Assembly (NCBI RefSeq): GCF_020921035.1
Contig: NC_063154.1
Span: 310,001 to 374,000, forward strand
Length of the DNA stretch: 64,000 nt
Direction of reading: 5' to 3'
Source of the DNA: Rhodamnia argentea
Lineage: Eukaryota; Streptophyta; Magnoliopsida; Myrtales; Myrtaceae
Part shown: piece after piece, positions 1-10,302 of the stretch
How positions within the stretch are numbered: the stretch's first letter is position 1
Layout of the letters: the number at the start of each line of letters is the position of its first letter
Made by a program: the position numbers and the translations under genes
Notes under the pieces: generated by a model
The model's input: only the letters and a program-made list of their open reading frames with translations
What the model was told of the DNA's origin: nothing
Databases searched by the model: none

Positions 1-99
1 GGCGGGGGTGGAGGAAGTTTCGAGTTTGGAGTTAGACTCTCGCGACACAAAGAAGCAGAGTAAAATTTTGAAAGAGAAGGCCAAAATAAGAGTTAGGTT

Positions 100-610
100 C
101 TGTTTACTTTGCGGAAAACAACTTTCAAGAAAATATTTTTCGAATTTTTGACGTTCGGTTCACGGAAAATAAGCTAGTCAATGAAAATATTTTCCACTCT
201 TGGAAAAGACACATTCTAAAATGGGGAAAATGTTTTCAATTTTCTTAAAAAGAGAAAAACATTTTCATTCATCTTTCTTCCCTCCACTCTTTCATATTCC
301 TTTCCTTTTTAACTATTAAAAAAATGAATTTTTAATACTTTTAATATATTTTTATTTTTTAATTTCTTTTCTTTTCTTTCTTCTTTATTTGCCGATCAAC
401 GGCTATGGTGACACCAAAGAATCGGTCACGGGCGAGGGACGAGCCTCGTCAATGCCTTGCTTGAGGCCGGCGGGATTGAGCTCGCCGGCCTAAGATAAGG
501 CCGAGCCTCGCTTGTGTCTAGTCGCCTACTGTCTTTGTGGCCAGCGATGGATAGAGGTATAAAGAAAAGGAAAGAATAGGAATAAAAGTAAATAAAAGAT
601 ATAAAAAATA
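100..610 (+). repeat. Dispersed AT-rich element with GC-rich core, copy 1
   Basis: AT-rich arms surround a GC-rich core near 390-540 that is rich in GCCGG and GAGC words. The left arm (about 105-215) and the pyrimidine-rich stretch (about 260-400) match, in reverse complement, the segment at about 34990-35330. Both copies share the order of a GGAAAACAACTT-like end, an AAAATATTT run, a TTCACG motif, a CTCCACTC(T/C)TTCATATT block and then the GC core. No coding capacity is seen. Exact ends and a target duplication could not be fixed by eye. It is probably a non-autonomous DNA transposon. Confidence 0.55.
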
Positions 611-1838
611 CGAAATATAAAAATTTTATTAAAAAATAAAAATAAAATAGATTATTTAAAATTTTGGATTTTTTTAATTACAAAAAATGTCTACGCATCG
701 AGCAGATAAGTTGTCATGTTTGAGCTTGACTCTACTTGCTAAAATTTCTATCTTGATTGAAAAATCAAGATAGGTTCGATGACAATGGACTTGAAATAAA
801 CTTAAGCTCGAGCCCAATCAGTTCAAATATCATGTTTTTGCGGACTCATTATTGGAAACTCAAGTCGAGCTCGATTCCATATTAACTTTCCCGTTCCGCT
901 TTTGGCTCGACTAACAAATTAGATAGTCAACCTCGACCTATTACGGTTGATTCATAAATAAATAAATAAACTTAACCTTAGGGCTCGATAAGCTCAAATA
1001 TCATATAGTCATAAAGGATTTTTCGTTTTTACTTTTACAGCCACTATATATTTTGGAGAAAAGTAAAATAAATTGGAATTTTTTTTTGGTCGAAAAATAA
1101 GTTGGAATTGAGTATCCACAAACTCGAGCTCGACTTGATTGAAGTAGCTCAAGCTCATTGCACTAACAAGAGATGATACGACACGCCAACATGTGAATTC
1201 TTAAAAAAAAAAAAGAATTCCAACACGATGTGCATTATATGTATAATTCTATAGACACATGATAAATTATCATTTTTATGATTTCAATAATAATAACATC
1301 ATGATAAAGAACAAGAAAAAAAAAAACAATCCACAATCCGCATTCCACCATTAAATTTAACATTTAACAATAAGTGAAAAACAAAAAAAAAACCACATTT
1401 CACCATAAAAAAAATCATATTTAAACCAAAACAATATCGTTTGAGCCTTTTCTTTATGTTTTGACCACATAATCGTCACGTAGGAAAGAGAACATCATAA
1501 AAAGGCCACATCAGCATTTTTTGGTAATCAAGTTAGACAGAGCTAATGAAATGATTCGATTGCACTAATTTAACAAATTTTAGAACTTGATTGTACTTTT
1601 TTGTAAGTTTTGGGACTTAATTGCACTTTCGCGATAAATTTTGAGACTTCTAATGCACATATATATATTTTTTATGGACTAATTATTTCAAGTGACACAA
1701 ATAATTACTTTTAAAATTATAAACATCTCGCAAAACAAATGGATTCTTGGAATACTATGCGCAGCTTGAAGTTTAGGGCGGGGATTACGATCAGTGGCGT
1801 AATCCTCGCATGAAATATCGGCCGGACGCTACACATTT

Positions 1839-1839
<1 letters not shown>
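611..1839. other. Intergenic AT-rich spacer
   Basis: No gene is recognised here. The stretch contains runs of CTCGAGCTCGAC-like words around 720-930 and 1120-1150, several A-tracts, and repeated phrases such as GGGACTTAATTGCACTT near 1610 that look like worn repeats. One micro-insertion is listed separately. Confidence 0.6.
1065..1109 (-). mobile_element. Micro-insertion (T-tract plus GGTCGA) with 16-bp target duplication
   Basis: The target AAAATAAATTGGAATT at 1065-1080 recurs at 1094-1109 with one mismatch. Between them lies the 13-bp insert TTTTTTTGGTCGA. Read on the minus strand this is TCGACC followed by an A-tract, the layout of a poly(A) retroposon tail next to a target-site duplication. 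Confidence 0.75.

Positions 1840-1900
<61 letters not shown>
1840..1900. repeat. (GA)n microsatellite, about 61 bp
   Basis: An uninterrupted GA dinucleotide run. It lies just upstream of the site II motifs in the presumed RPB11 promoter. Such tracts are common in plant promoters and 5' leaders and mutate quickly in length. Confidence 0.95.
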
Positions 1901-1901
<1 letters not shown>

Positions 1902-1902
<1 letters not shown>

Positions 1903-1964
1903 GGGCCGCAATTGGACCAAGCCCAAGGCCCACTTTTTTTTTGGTCCAAGCCCAAGGCCCACTT
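1902..1964. promoter_or_regulatory. Clustered site II (TGGGCC/GGCCCA) motifs, presumed RPB11 promoter
   Basis: TGGGCC occurs at 1902-1907 and GGCCCA at 1927-1932 and 1956-1961. The last two sit in a near-perfect 22-bp direct duplication (1914-1935 and 1943-1964) separated by a short T-tract. TGGGCC site II elements are known TCP-binding sites enriched in promoters of plant housekeeping genes. The next plus-strand gene is RPB11. Downstream, a good donor (GTAAGT at 2160) could begin a leader intron that ends at the GTGCAG acceptor at 2749, just before the RPB11 ATG. Motif positions are seen; the assignment to RPB11 is inferred. Confidence 0.55.
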
Positions 1965-2306
1965 GCAATGCCACAAAAGCATCCGAATCGTTTTAGAAGA
2001 GGCCAGCCTCAAAATTAGGGCACCGGATTTTGGGGGGAAAACCACGCGCCGGGAAAGCCTCATCTTCCTCGACAATATTCGCAGTCGTCGTTCACCGACG
2101 GAGCGAGGGCGGATAGATAACGAGGGAGGAGAGCCGAGCTCCATTCGGCGCTTCGACTTGTAAGTATTCCTTCGTCTTCCTCACTCTCCTCTTGTTCTCA
2201 TCAATGCCGGTCTCCATTTTGTTCGGATGTCATGATCAGTAGGAACTGCTTCGTTCTCTCGATTTTCTTCTTTCTCTTTTGGTTTCCCAAACACGCGAGT
2301 CCCAGC

Positions 2307-2384
2307 GTGTCCAATTGTTGACCACGTATCGGAATCTGACGCGTGTCCAATTGTTGACCACGTATCGGAATCTGACGCGTGTCC
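2307..2384. repeat. 36-bp tandem repeat, two copies plus a partial third
   Basis: A 36-bp unit starting GTGTCCAATTGTTGACC is present at 2307-2342 and again, identical, at 2343-2378. The first six bases of a third copy follow. A CACGTGTC-rich partly palindromic stretch follows at 2396-2422. It lies inside the putative RPB11 leader intron. Confidence 0.9.
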
Positions 2385-2759
2385 GAGTATGTCCGGCACG
2401 TGTCGGACACGTGTCCGACATGCGGAAAATGCCTTCGGAGGACTGTCCGTAACATAGGCTATTGGCCAGTAGGTCAAGGCTCAAGACTCGAGACTCGTGT
2501 CGCAAGGTCTAATTGGATCGAGTTAACAATGATCGAGGCCCGGATCTCCCGGTCGGGCCGGTCCGGCCTCTTCAATGAATTTTGAAGTGGGTATCCCGTA
2601 CCTCTTTTTCACCCCTTTGTCATCAAATTTTGAAGTGGGTGTTGCTCCGCTCTCTCGTTTTCGTCCCCACTCAAACATTTCATCGATCGAGAGATCGAGG
2701 GAGAGAGGGAGCATCGCGCGAAGAGGAGCGAATACCCGAGACAGTGCAGGTAGGAAACA

Positions 2760-4788
2760 ATGAACGCCCCTGATCGGTACGAGAGGTTCGTCGTTCCCGA
2801 AGGTACCAAGAAGTAAGTCCTCCCTCCCTCTGCCTCGCTCTCTTTCCCCTCCCCAAGTCGCTGGGTTGCTGGATTTCTGCACCATCCTTTGGCTGCCTAA
2901 TCCACTGTCGACGTTTTCTAGGGTTTCGTACGAGCGAGACACCAAGATCATCAACGCTGCTTCATTCACTGTCGAAAGGGAAGACCACACCATCGGCAAC
3001 ATTCTTCGCATGTACTTTTTTTTTGCATTTTATCGATTTTCTCCCTATGTCTCGATCTTTGCCCTATGTGCAGTTCGACTGGAAACCCTTATACCGTTTC
3101 TTTTCGGGTGTTTTTTTTTCTCTCTTTTTTCTTTCCTCTGGCGCTGTTGATTCAGGCAATTGCACAGAGATGAGAATGTACTCTTCGCTGGTTACAAGCT
3201 TCCTCACCCTCTGCAGTATAAGATCATTGTCCGGGTAGGACGTTTTCACTCAAGTCATTTGTTGTTCCCCTGTTCTGTCTATGCAATTGTATAGGTGATT
3301 GTGTATGTGTTTACGCACTTGTGCAATGCATGTTCGGGCGGTCTGCTTTTGCAATTACTTGGTGCATTATGTTGGATTACAGTACGTAACCTTCTCTGAG
3401 TTAGTAAAGTTTTCGCAAGCTCATATGACTGAGAAATTAAAATGAAGGTGGTTGTCATTATGCTGGTGCTCTTTCTAGAGCTTGCAACATGAATAGCAGG
3501 TTAAGCGAGTACCTGCGTCTCGGAGTTCACATCTTTTTTCCTTTCATGGTTTGAAAGGTTCTTGCGGATTATGCAGGCGATGCTAAAATTTCAGGTCTTG
3601 ACGATTCTTGTATGAGGGAGATTGGGTTTTCATGGCGTAGATTTGGGCATTTCGTGTTTCTGAACTTTCTCAATTTGGGATCTATAACATACTTTTCTGG
3701 TTTACAAAGTTGCAGCAGGAGAATGATCTTTGGATGGGTAATTTGCCCATCAATTGAACTCAAGGACTTATTGCTTGGGCTCCTAAAGCCTTATTATCAC
3801 ATTGTTTGTGCCATAATCTCGTGTTGTTCACGTGAATACTTGTGTATTGATTAAGGTGGTTGCATCAGTTGGTAAAAGCATCATCTATGACATCATTTGT
3901 ACCAAAACGTGGGGCTGTAACTGTGGGCTTGTTACTCTCTGGCGTCTTTTTCCTTTTTTGCTAGCTGAGAAGTAGTCTTCTAGCTGGAAGTTTTTTCATA
4001 TATCAAGACTAATGCAGTTCGATTGGGTTTTGTAGGTACACACTACAAGCCAGTCATCGCCCATGCAGGCATATAATCAGGCTATTAATGATCTTGACAA
4101 GGAACTTGATCATTTAAGGAATGCTTTTGAGGTGTTGCCTTCTTCTGTTGATGGCTGTGGAATCAGATTATTACAAGATAATTTTGCACTCTAAGCGGCT
4201 CTTATTTTGTTTTAGGATACTTTCATGCGTGAAAGGGGAATTAACTGATAGAAAACCAAAAGAAATAGTATTTTTCATCTAACATGCGGATCAACTGAAA
4301 GATGTGATCAGAACTGTTGGGAGCAGTAGTGCATGCATTTCTTGGATTTCATCTTAACCTATTCTCATCCCCTTCTAGAGAAGGATTATAGCATGGGATC
4401 GCAGCTTTCTTTGTCTTGTTTGACTCTTTTGGAAGTGTTTGGGATGTGATTGGGGTTTGTGTCATTTTAGTTGCGAAATAAGAGGGCGTGCTTTATTGGA
4501 ATATTGCAAACCTGGGCTAATTTGGATACAAAGTTAAAAGAGTTGGAAAGATTCTGGGGTGATTGAGAGATAAGTGTTATTATATCACGGGGTGACCTGT
4601 TATCAAGATTGCCAGGTTCCTGGTGTTGGAATTGGCAAACAAGTGTAGACTAGAACTCATTTGATCGCCTGTTATGTAGGACTCTAGTGGCTGTGACCGG
4701 TTATTTCCACCCATTGAATGTGCCTCATTCTCTTCATCTATTTATTGTTTTGCAGACTGAGATGGCTAAGCATTCAAGGGACTACTAG
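2760..4788 (+). CDS. RPB11: RNA polymerase II subunit RPB11 (NRPB11)
   Basis: Encodes the small RPB11/RPAC19-type subunit, which pairs with RPB3 to form the alpha-like dimer that nucleates RNA polymerase II assembly in the nucleus; in plants it is also known from Pol IV and Pol V. The five exons are 2760-2812, 2922-3011, 3156-3234, 4036-4131 and 4756-4788. All introns are GT-AG, and the joined frame gives 116 residues, the family's usual length. It starts [18 protein letters not shown] and contains the alpha-dimer core ([19 protein letters not shown]) and the [16 protein letters not shown] stretch. The last exon encodes only [10 protein letters not shown]. Reading through the fourth donor would instead give a short alternative tail ending near 4194. 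Upstream site II motifs fit constitutive expression. Assignment is very secure. Confidence 0.95.
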
Positions 4789-5965
4789 TTACGTTTGGGA
4801 ACGACTGTTTATTCTTGCTTGCTTATGTATTGATAGGTGGAGGTGTTATACTAGAAAGAACTGTCTGTGGTCATGTAACAGATTCTTGCTTCATTAGGAT
4901 AAACGTAATGGATTCTCGGGGTTTTGTCCTTGGCAAATTGGCATATTCAGCTGTTTGGTTTTCTAGCTGAGGGTTCAAGCACCGTTGTTATCAACCTATT
5001 GTACTTCTCTTTGTCTAATGATTTCCTTCAACTATCGCATCACTGCAGTCCAGTTGAATATAGCTATATGGTTTGCATGATCACTTAGGTTTCAATATAT
5101 GCCCGGCATTGGGTTATCTGCAGTTTGCTTGTTATTTGCTTTCTTTATTGGCTTGCAAATATATCTTCACAGAACCCCAGACGACCTCCCATGTCTTGAG
5201 GTAGATGTGCGGCCACTGGGCCAAAGCCTACAGGTTTTTTGTGTTGTTAACAGTTGCTCCGGTATTTCTAGATAGTCAAAGACAATGAACAGCACAATAG
5301 GAATCTCTCATTTGGATGCGACTTCTGTTGGTGGAATTTTGATGGATAGCGCGCACACACCAAATTTTCAAAGACTTGCCTTTGCAATGCATCTCCAAAA
5401 GCTGTTATCAGTGTTGATTTACCAAGGAATATGCCAATGAAGAGAAGATATCTATGACTGAATTCGGTTGGTGGTATGTGTTTGTAGTGTCATGGTGGGT
5501 AATGTGGAGCTAGTCAGCTCGATAAAAATTGAAAGTATTGCTAGTATCACTTATCGTAAGTTTTACTGACGAAACAATCTTTGAATGCAAAATGGGAGAA
5601 AGAAGAAGAAATCTCCACTACACATTGAAAAATTTCCAGAATGGGAACGACTTACCCATGTCTCTCATATTTCACAAGGGAGTCATCTGCAGTCGGTTAA
5701 TCCGAAACACCAAAGCTGTGTAACTGTAAAATATCAACAGTCATGCACAGTACATAACGAACTTAGTGCCTTTTCTTTGCTTCTCTATCCTTCTCCCTAC
5801 AAAATTTTGAACTGCTTAAAAGTAATCTCTATCTGACTTCCAGTTTTTCAACTATGAGCTGTCAATTATGTTTCTACTTGTTCTTCCATAGTCCTAGCAA
5901 GAATAAGATTCCTAGCTCTAGTTTAAGTACATGAAGCTGATAGCTAATTCTTCTAGGATTGACAT
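4789..5965. other. Convergent intergenic region, RPB11 and CHX 3' ends
   Basis: Lies between the RPB11 stop and the CHX stop and should hold both 3' untranslated regions. Short reading frames near 5529-5836 show no family resemblance. No element with clear ends is seen. Confidence 0.6.
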
Positions 5966-8900
5966 TTACATGATGGAGAAGTCTTCATCAAGACCCTCCA
6001 GTTCTCCTCTAAGATTTGGTTGCTGTATGATCAAAATGGAAGTAGATACAGAGAAATCAGACCCCGAAAGTACATCTCCTATCGGCCCCAATTCGGGGCA
6101 TTGCTCCAAATCATTCATACCCACGGTCAATACCGAATTTACCCTCCCTCCTCGGCCCACGATGATCAGTGAGTACTGCCCTTCTAGTGACTTCAAAGTG
6201 GAAAGTGTCTCTGCTGAGTTAGCAAGATGCTTCTCCGAGTAAGCGACAGGCCCGCCGGCCACATGTTTCTCGTAGAAGTTGGCGAAAGCCTCATCATCTA
6301 GTTTCATCTCCTGCTCCCGCTCAGCAGCGTTGTATCTGAAATTGCTGGCTCTCCTTGAGGAAATGTCCTCACTGGTTTGCACGAGGAATCTTATGACTGT
6401 GAGTTTCACCCCCGCATGCCACGCCACACGACCGGCATAGGCAAGTGCCTCTCGATCATCTTTGCCCCCGATGAAGATGACTGCAATGTTCAGAGACACG
6501 TATGATCCCGAAATTTTTTCTGTCAATCCGAAACCTCTATCTACCAGAATCCCAACGGAGCACGGAGCATGCCTAAGCACCTGAATCCAAACTAAACGTT
6601 GTGAATACCTAGTTCCGAGCCGGATCATGTGGGTTTAAAATCAAACATGTCATCATGAAGAAGGGGTGTCATGAACATGAGAATTGTCTGTAAAGAGGCA
6701 AAGAGAGATCCTGAGTTATACCAACGCAAGCATACATGTCACTTTCCCATACTTAACCATCTCTCTGTCGATTGAAGCTGAACTTAAAATTTTGAGAGTA
6801 GATGGAACCTCACATACTCAAGAGGCATCAGAACATTGGGGAGGTAAGTGTTACCTTACGGTTCACGAATCTGAATCCTGGATGCCCTGCATCTAAAGTT
6901 CCATCTGCACGCTGGCATTTATGAAACGGTAATATGATAAGAGAGATCAACAAATCCTCTGCCAAATTGCAGATATCCCGGGGCATAACGCTGAATGGTG
7001 AGAGCGCAAGCATTCTCCGCAATGTGATTCCATCCCCATTGTCTTCCACAAACGATTGTACTGCAGAAGTTATTTGATCTCTCATCTCCGTCACCGTCTT
7101 GTCTGTAACAGTAATGTTATCCGCTTCCCCATGCACCAGTGTGGCTGCTATTTGGTCCGTAAGTTCTATCATGTCGGTGACGTAGACCACAATTCCAGGG
7201 TCAGCAGTTCCTCGAGATATCTCCATGAAGTTGATGATGGAAGACACATCCTGAGGCCCTCGAAGGCATAACAACATCCTGAGTTCGCTTGACGGGTCAA
7301 GCCACTGGAGCGCCATGCGATGCGTCGGGGAACGCTTCCTCGCTCGTTTGATAATGTTTGCGACGACAGATGGCGCATGGACCACAGAGAAGAAAATGAC
7401 TAGTATCATCCCAATGCTGGTTGAAGGCAATGTTTTGCCAGTCTGCATCAATGAACAGCATTGCAAGTTTAACAATCTGAGACTGGCTAACTTTCACATA
7501 AATTCTCTCCAGTGCTAATTAGACTATGTCACCGAATGATTCACAAAATTGTCATAATGCAACATCACTTAAATCTTGTTGACAATTGCAGTATCTGGTC
7601 AATGAAATCTAAAGTGCAAGCAGATCAAGGTGGAAAACTTACTTGCTTTGCAACAACAGCCAAGAATATGTGGAAGTGGCCCTTGACAGTAAGAAGCAAC
7701 CCGATCATGACAGACTCCGGCCAATTAAACCCCAGAATTGCCCCTGAAATGATGATACCAGCAACCTTGCCTGCAGTCACTATTAAAAGAAGGATCGCTA
7801 GCCGTGCCCACGTCATCAGGTGTCCGGGCTCGAATGTTCTGAAATCAGCTTCATATCCCATCCAAAAGAAAAATATCGGATAGAAAATGCTGGTCAGGAA
7901 GTAATTTATTTTACCAAGTGCCCATTTAGAAACTCTCCCCTCTCTAGGCATGAAAATCCCTGCCATAAACGCGCTGAGAATTGGACTGTACCCAGATAAA
8001 GTCGAGCAGCTGCATACAATGACCATAAAAGCCACAGAGAGCACAAGATGTGAGCCCTTCAGAGGCTTCCCTTCTGGATTTTCATTATTTACCCAGTTCA
8101 AGAAAAAGGGAGAGACTATAGCCGTGAGTATTGACTGTACAAATAGTGCAACGCTCTGTATTATCGCTTGGCGAATACGAGTACTACTGGATTCGCTCCC
8201 ATCTTGAAAAGCAACATAACCAACAGAAATTAGGAGGGTGGAGACAAAATCAGAGTGCATTCCCGCTGCTATAACGAGCTGTCCTATGTCTGATTTGCCT
8301 ATTTTCTGACTGGTAATCAAACGAGTAAGTACTGGTGAGGCTGTACCGGAGAGAGCCGTGGAAAGGGAAAGCACGCGCACTATGCTCGGAACTTTGAAGA
8401 ACTGGAAGAAAGGAGTTATGGTGCTGGCTAATATGAAGGTCGATAGCATTCCAGCATAGGCTACTTTCGCTGCTCGGGTTGGCCATTGAAAGAGAATGTA
8501 AGGATCCATCTCCAAACCAAGCACAAACATGTAGCATATCATTCCGAAGTGAATTATGGAATCCAGTGCCTCTGGTATAGAAACTATCCATTTCTTGATT
8601 GGTCCTATATTGCCAACAGTGAGCCCTATCTACACAAAACACGACAATGAAGGTCAGGTCTGGTAGAAATTTCCGAGTGTCAATTCACTATACATGCTCA
8701 TCAATCTTGAAATTTGCCCCAGTCATATTAGCTGCCATTCAACATGGCAGATGGATCTAAAACTGACCCGTGATGCCTTTCATCTGCTTTAGGTTCAAGC
8801 GTGGGACAAGTTCAAAGAGAAGATGCTTTATAGTTAAAGCAATCCACAATTCATTAAACATAAAAGGAGGAGATTAGGCAGGGCAACATCCAGTTTTTTC

Positions 8901-9171
8901 CTAATCATTTCACTTCTGAAAAGGGAACTGGAAAAACTAACACTAGGAGGGAAAACTAACAGCTTCGTTTTTCGGTTTATCGAGCACTTACTACGAGGTC
9001 AGATGTGATCCGGGGTTGGGACCAGGGCCTCAAGAGATGGTGAAAGAGATTGCAGATGACCACCATACCATAAAAGGCCAAGATCTTCAGTGCAGCATTG
9101 GAAGCATTCTTTCTGAGGTTCTCTGTACATGCTTGATCGAACGCCTTCTCCGGGTCGAAGAATCCTGGCAT
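5966..9171 (-). CDS. Cation/H+ exchanger, CHX family (CPA2), CHX28-like
   Basis: A monovalent cation/proton antiporter of the plant CHX family, which acts in endomembranes or plasma membrane in K+ and pH balance. Exons on the minus strand are 9171-8992, 8629-7643, 7442-6855 and 6580-5966. All junctions are GT-AG and in phase 0, giving 789 residues (CHX proteins are about 800). Residues 1-60 include QPRITSDLV, the usual start of the transport domain. Residues 61-420 hold about 10-12 hydrophobic segments. The rest is the soluble universal-stress-like tail with the CHX hallmark APCSVGILVDRG and a late IIVGRGG motif. The ATG at 9171 is the only one in its frame, with a stop just upstream. The family's membrane Asn-Asp pair is Ser-Asp here (about residues 186-187). 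Assignment to the CHX28 clade is a tentative judgement from memory; family assignment is secure. It is divergent from FKBP42. Confidence 0.92.
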
Positions 9172-10302
9172 TCTCTTATCCCTCAATCAGAAAAATATCA
9201 CTTTCTTGATCAGAAAGCTGATTCTCATGGACACGGTTCTTGAAATTTCTTTTTCCTTCTTTCTCATTTTCTTGCCCTTGTGTCCGAGTGACCAACCATC
9301 CTCACCCTTTTTTCTCCACCTCCTGTTTTCACGGTTCAACAAGTGGCTGTGGCTGACTGCTGCTGCTAAAATTGAGGACAAAAAGGAGTGCTCGAACTCA
9401 GGAGAACAAGTCTTGTCCATCCCATATTTGAACCACAGGGAATGAAAGCCACCCCCACAATGCCTTCATGACTCTGCTACAGCTCAAAGCCCTGTCCTTC
9501 GCTCTTCATTTTGCCCGTTGTCAGCAATTTTCACATTGACATGGACCGGAACATTCAGAAATCAAACAAAACATGGGCATGCTTATACCTTAGAAAGATA
9601 CAAAAGTTTTGTTTTTCTTTTGTAGTTTATTCTTTTGTCAGCACGTGGAATTAGATTACATAATTGGATGTAATAATTTAGCCCTATATTTCCAATGAGT
9701 TTCAGGATCAACAAAAAAATTTGATTGACACTCATGGAAATGATTTTTGTTTTCTTGAAATTCAAGAGGGTATTTAAGGAACTTACATGAAACTCTAAAA
9801 AGGTGCGTCTTTAGCCATCTGGGTGTGGAAGTAGTACCTGTCTCCGGCTCTTCTCCTCCTCCTCCTCCTCCCGGTCAAATCACACTCGTGGATCAGACTC
9901 ACATTCCATCTAGAATCTTCTTCGATCGTCTCGAAGCGAAGATTAGTTTCCGCATTTCCCTTCTCTCCTTTCAGGTCAGCTACGCTGTCCAAACTGTGGC
10001 CCATAATCCTGTAAGCTACTCAACTCTCCTGCCTTAACTCCTTGTCTTGCTTTGTGGTTTGACTCGTCTCGATTAAATTGGATGTTATGCTCCATTTGTC
10101 TCCATCAATTTTTACCGGGATCATTGGAAAATGGGTTTGATGCAGCATCTGAATCGATTGAGGGCATGTAATTCTTGACACGGTTGTTTTTATGTGCTGG
10201 GTAATTCGTAAGCAGATGGTGCGTTCTGATAATTGATGTTTCTGTCTGAGCGTGTCTGCAGGAGTTAGGAGAAAGAATATTGGGTTTTCTTGTCATTGTC
10301 CA
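9172..10302. promoter_or_regulatory. Shared divergent region between CHX and FKBP42, with FKBP42 leader
   Basis: About 1.1 kb separates the two start codons, so both promoters must lie here. On the plus strand a (CTC)n tract at about 9853-9870 begins a pyrimidine-rich, leader-like stretch. It has a donor GTAAGC at about 10011 and an acceptor TCTGCAG ending at about 10260, suggesting a leader intron ahead of the FKBP42 ATG at 10303. An AT-rich block at 9580-9780 carries no obvious gene. The leader intron is inferred from splice-site quality only. Confidence 0.5.

Noticed and set aside
1717-2163. Open frames through the GA repeat (Ser-Leu or Arg-Glu dipeptide runs)
   Set aside because: Coding potential comes only from the dinucleotide repeat; no family resemblance or gene structure.
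3841-3900. tRNA-like A-box phrase in RPB11 intron 3
   Set aside because: No matching B box at the right distance.
4132-4194. RPB11 frame continuing past exon 4 with a different tail
   Set aside because: A good donor at 4132 and a matching acceptor at 4755 restore the conserved length of 116 residues; read-through is kept only as a minor alternative.
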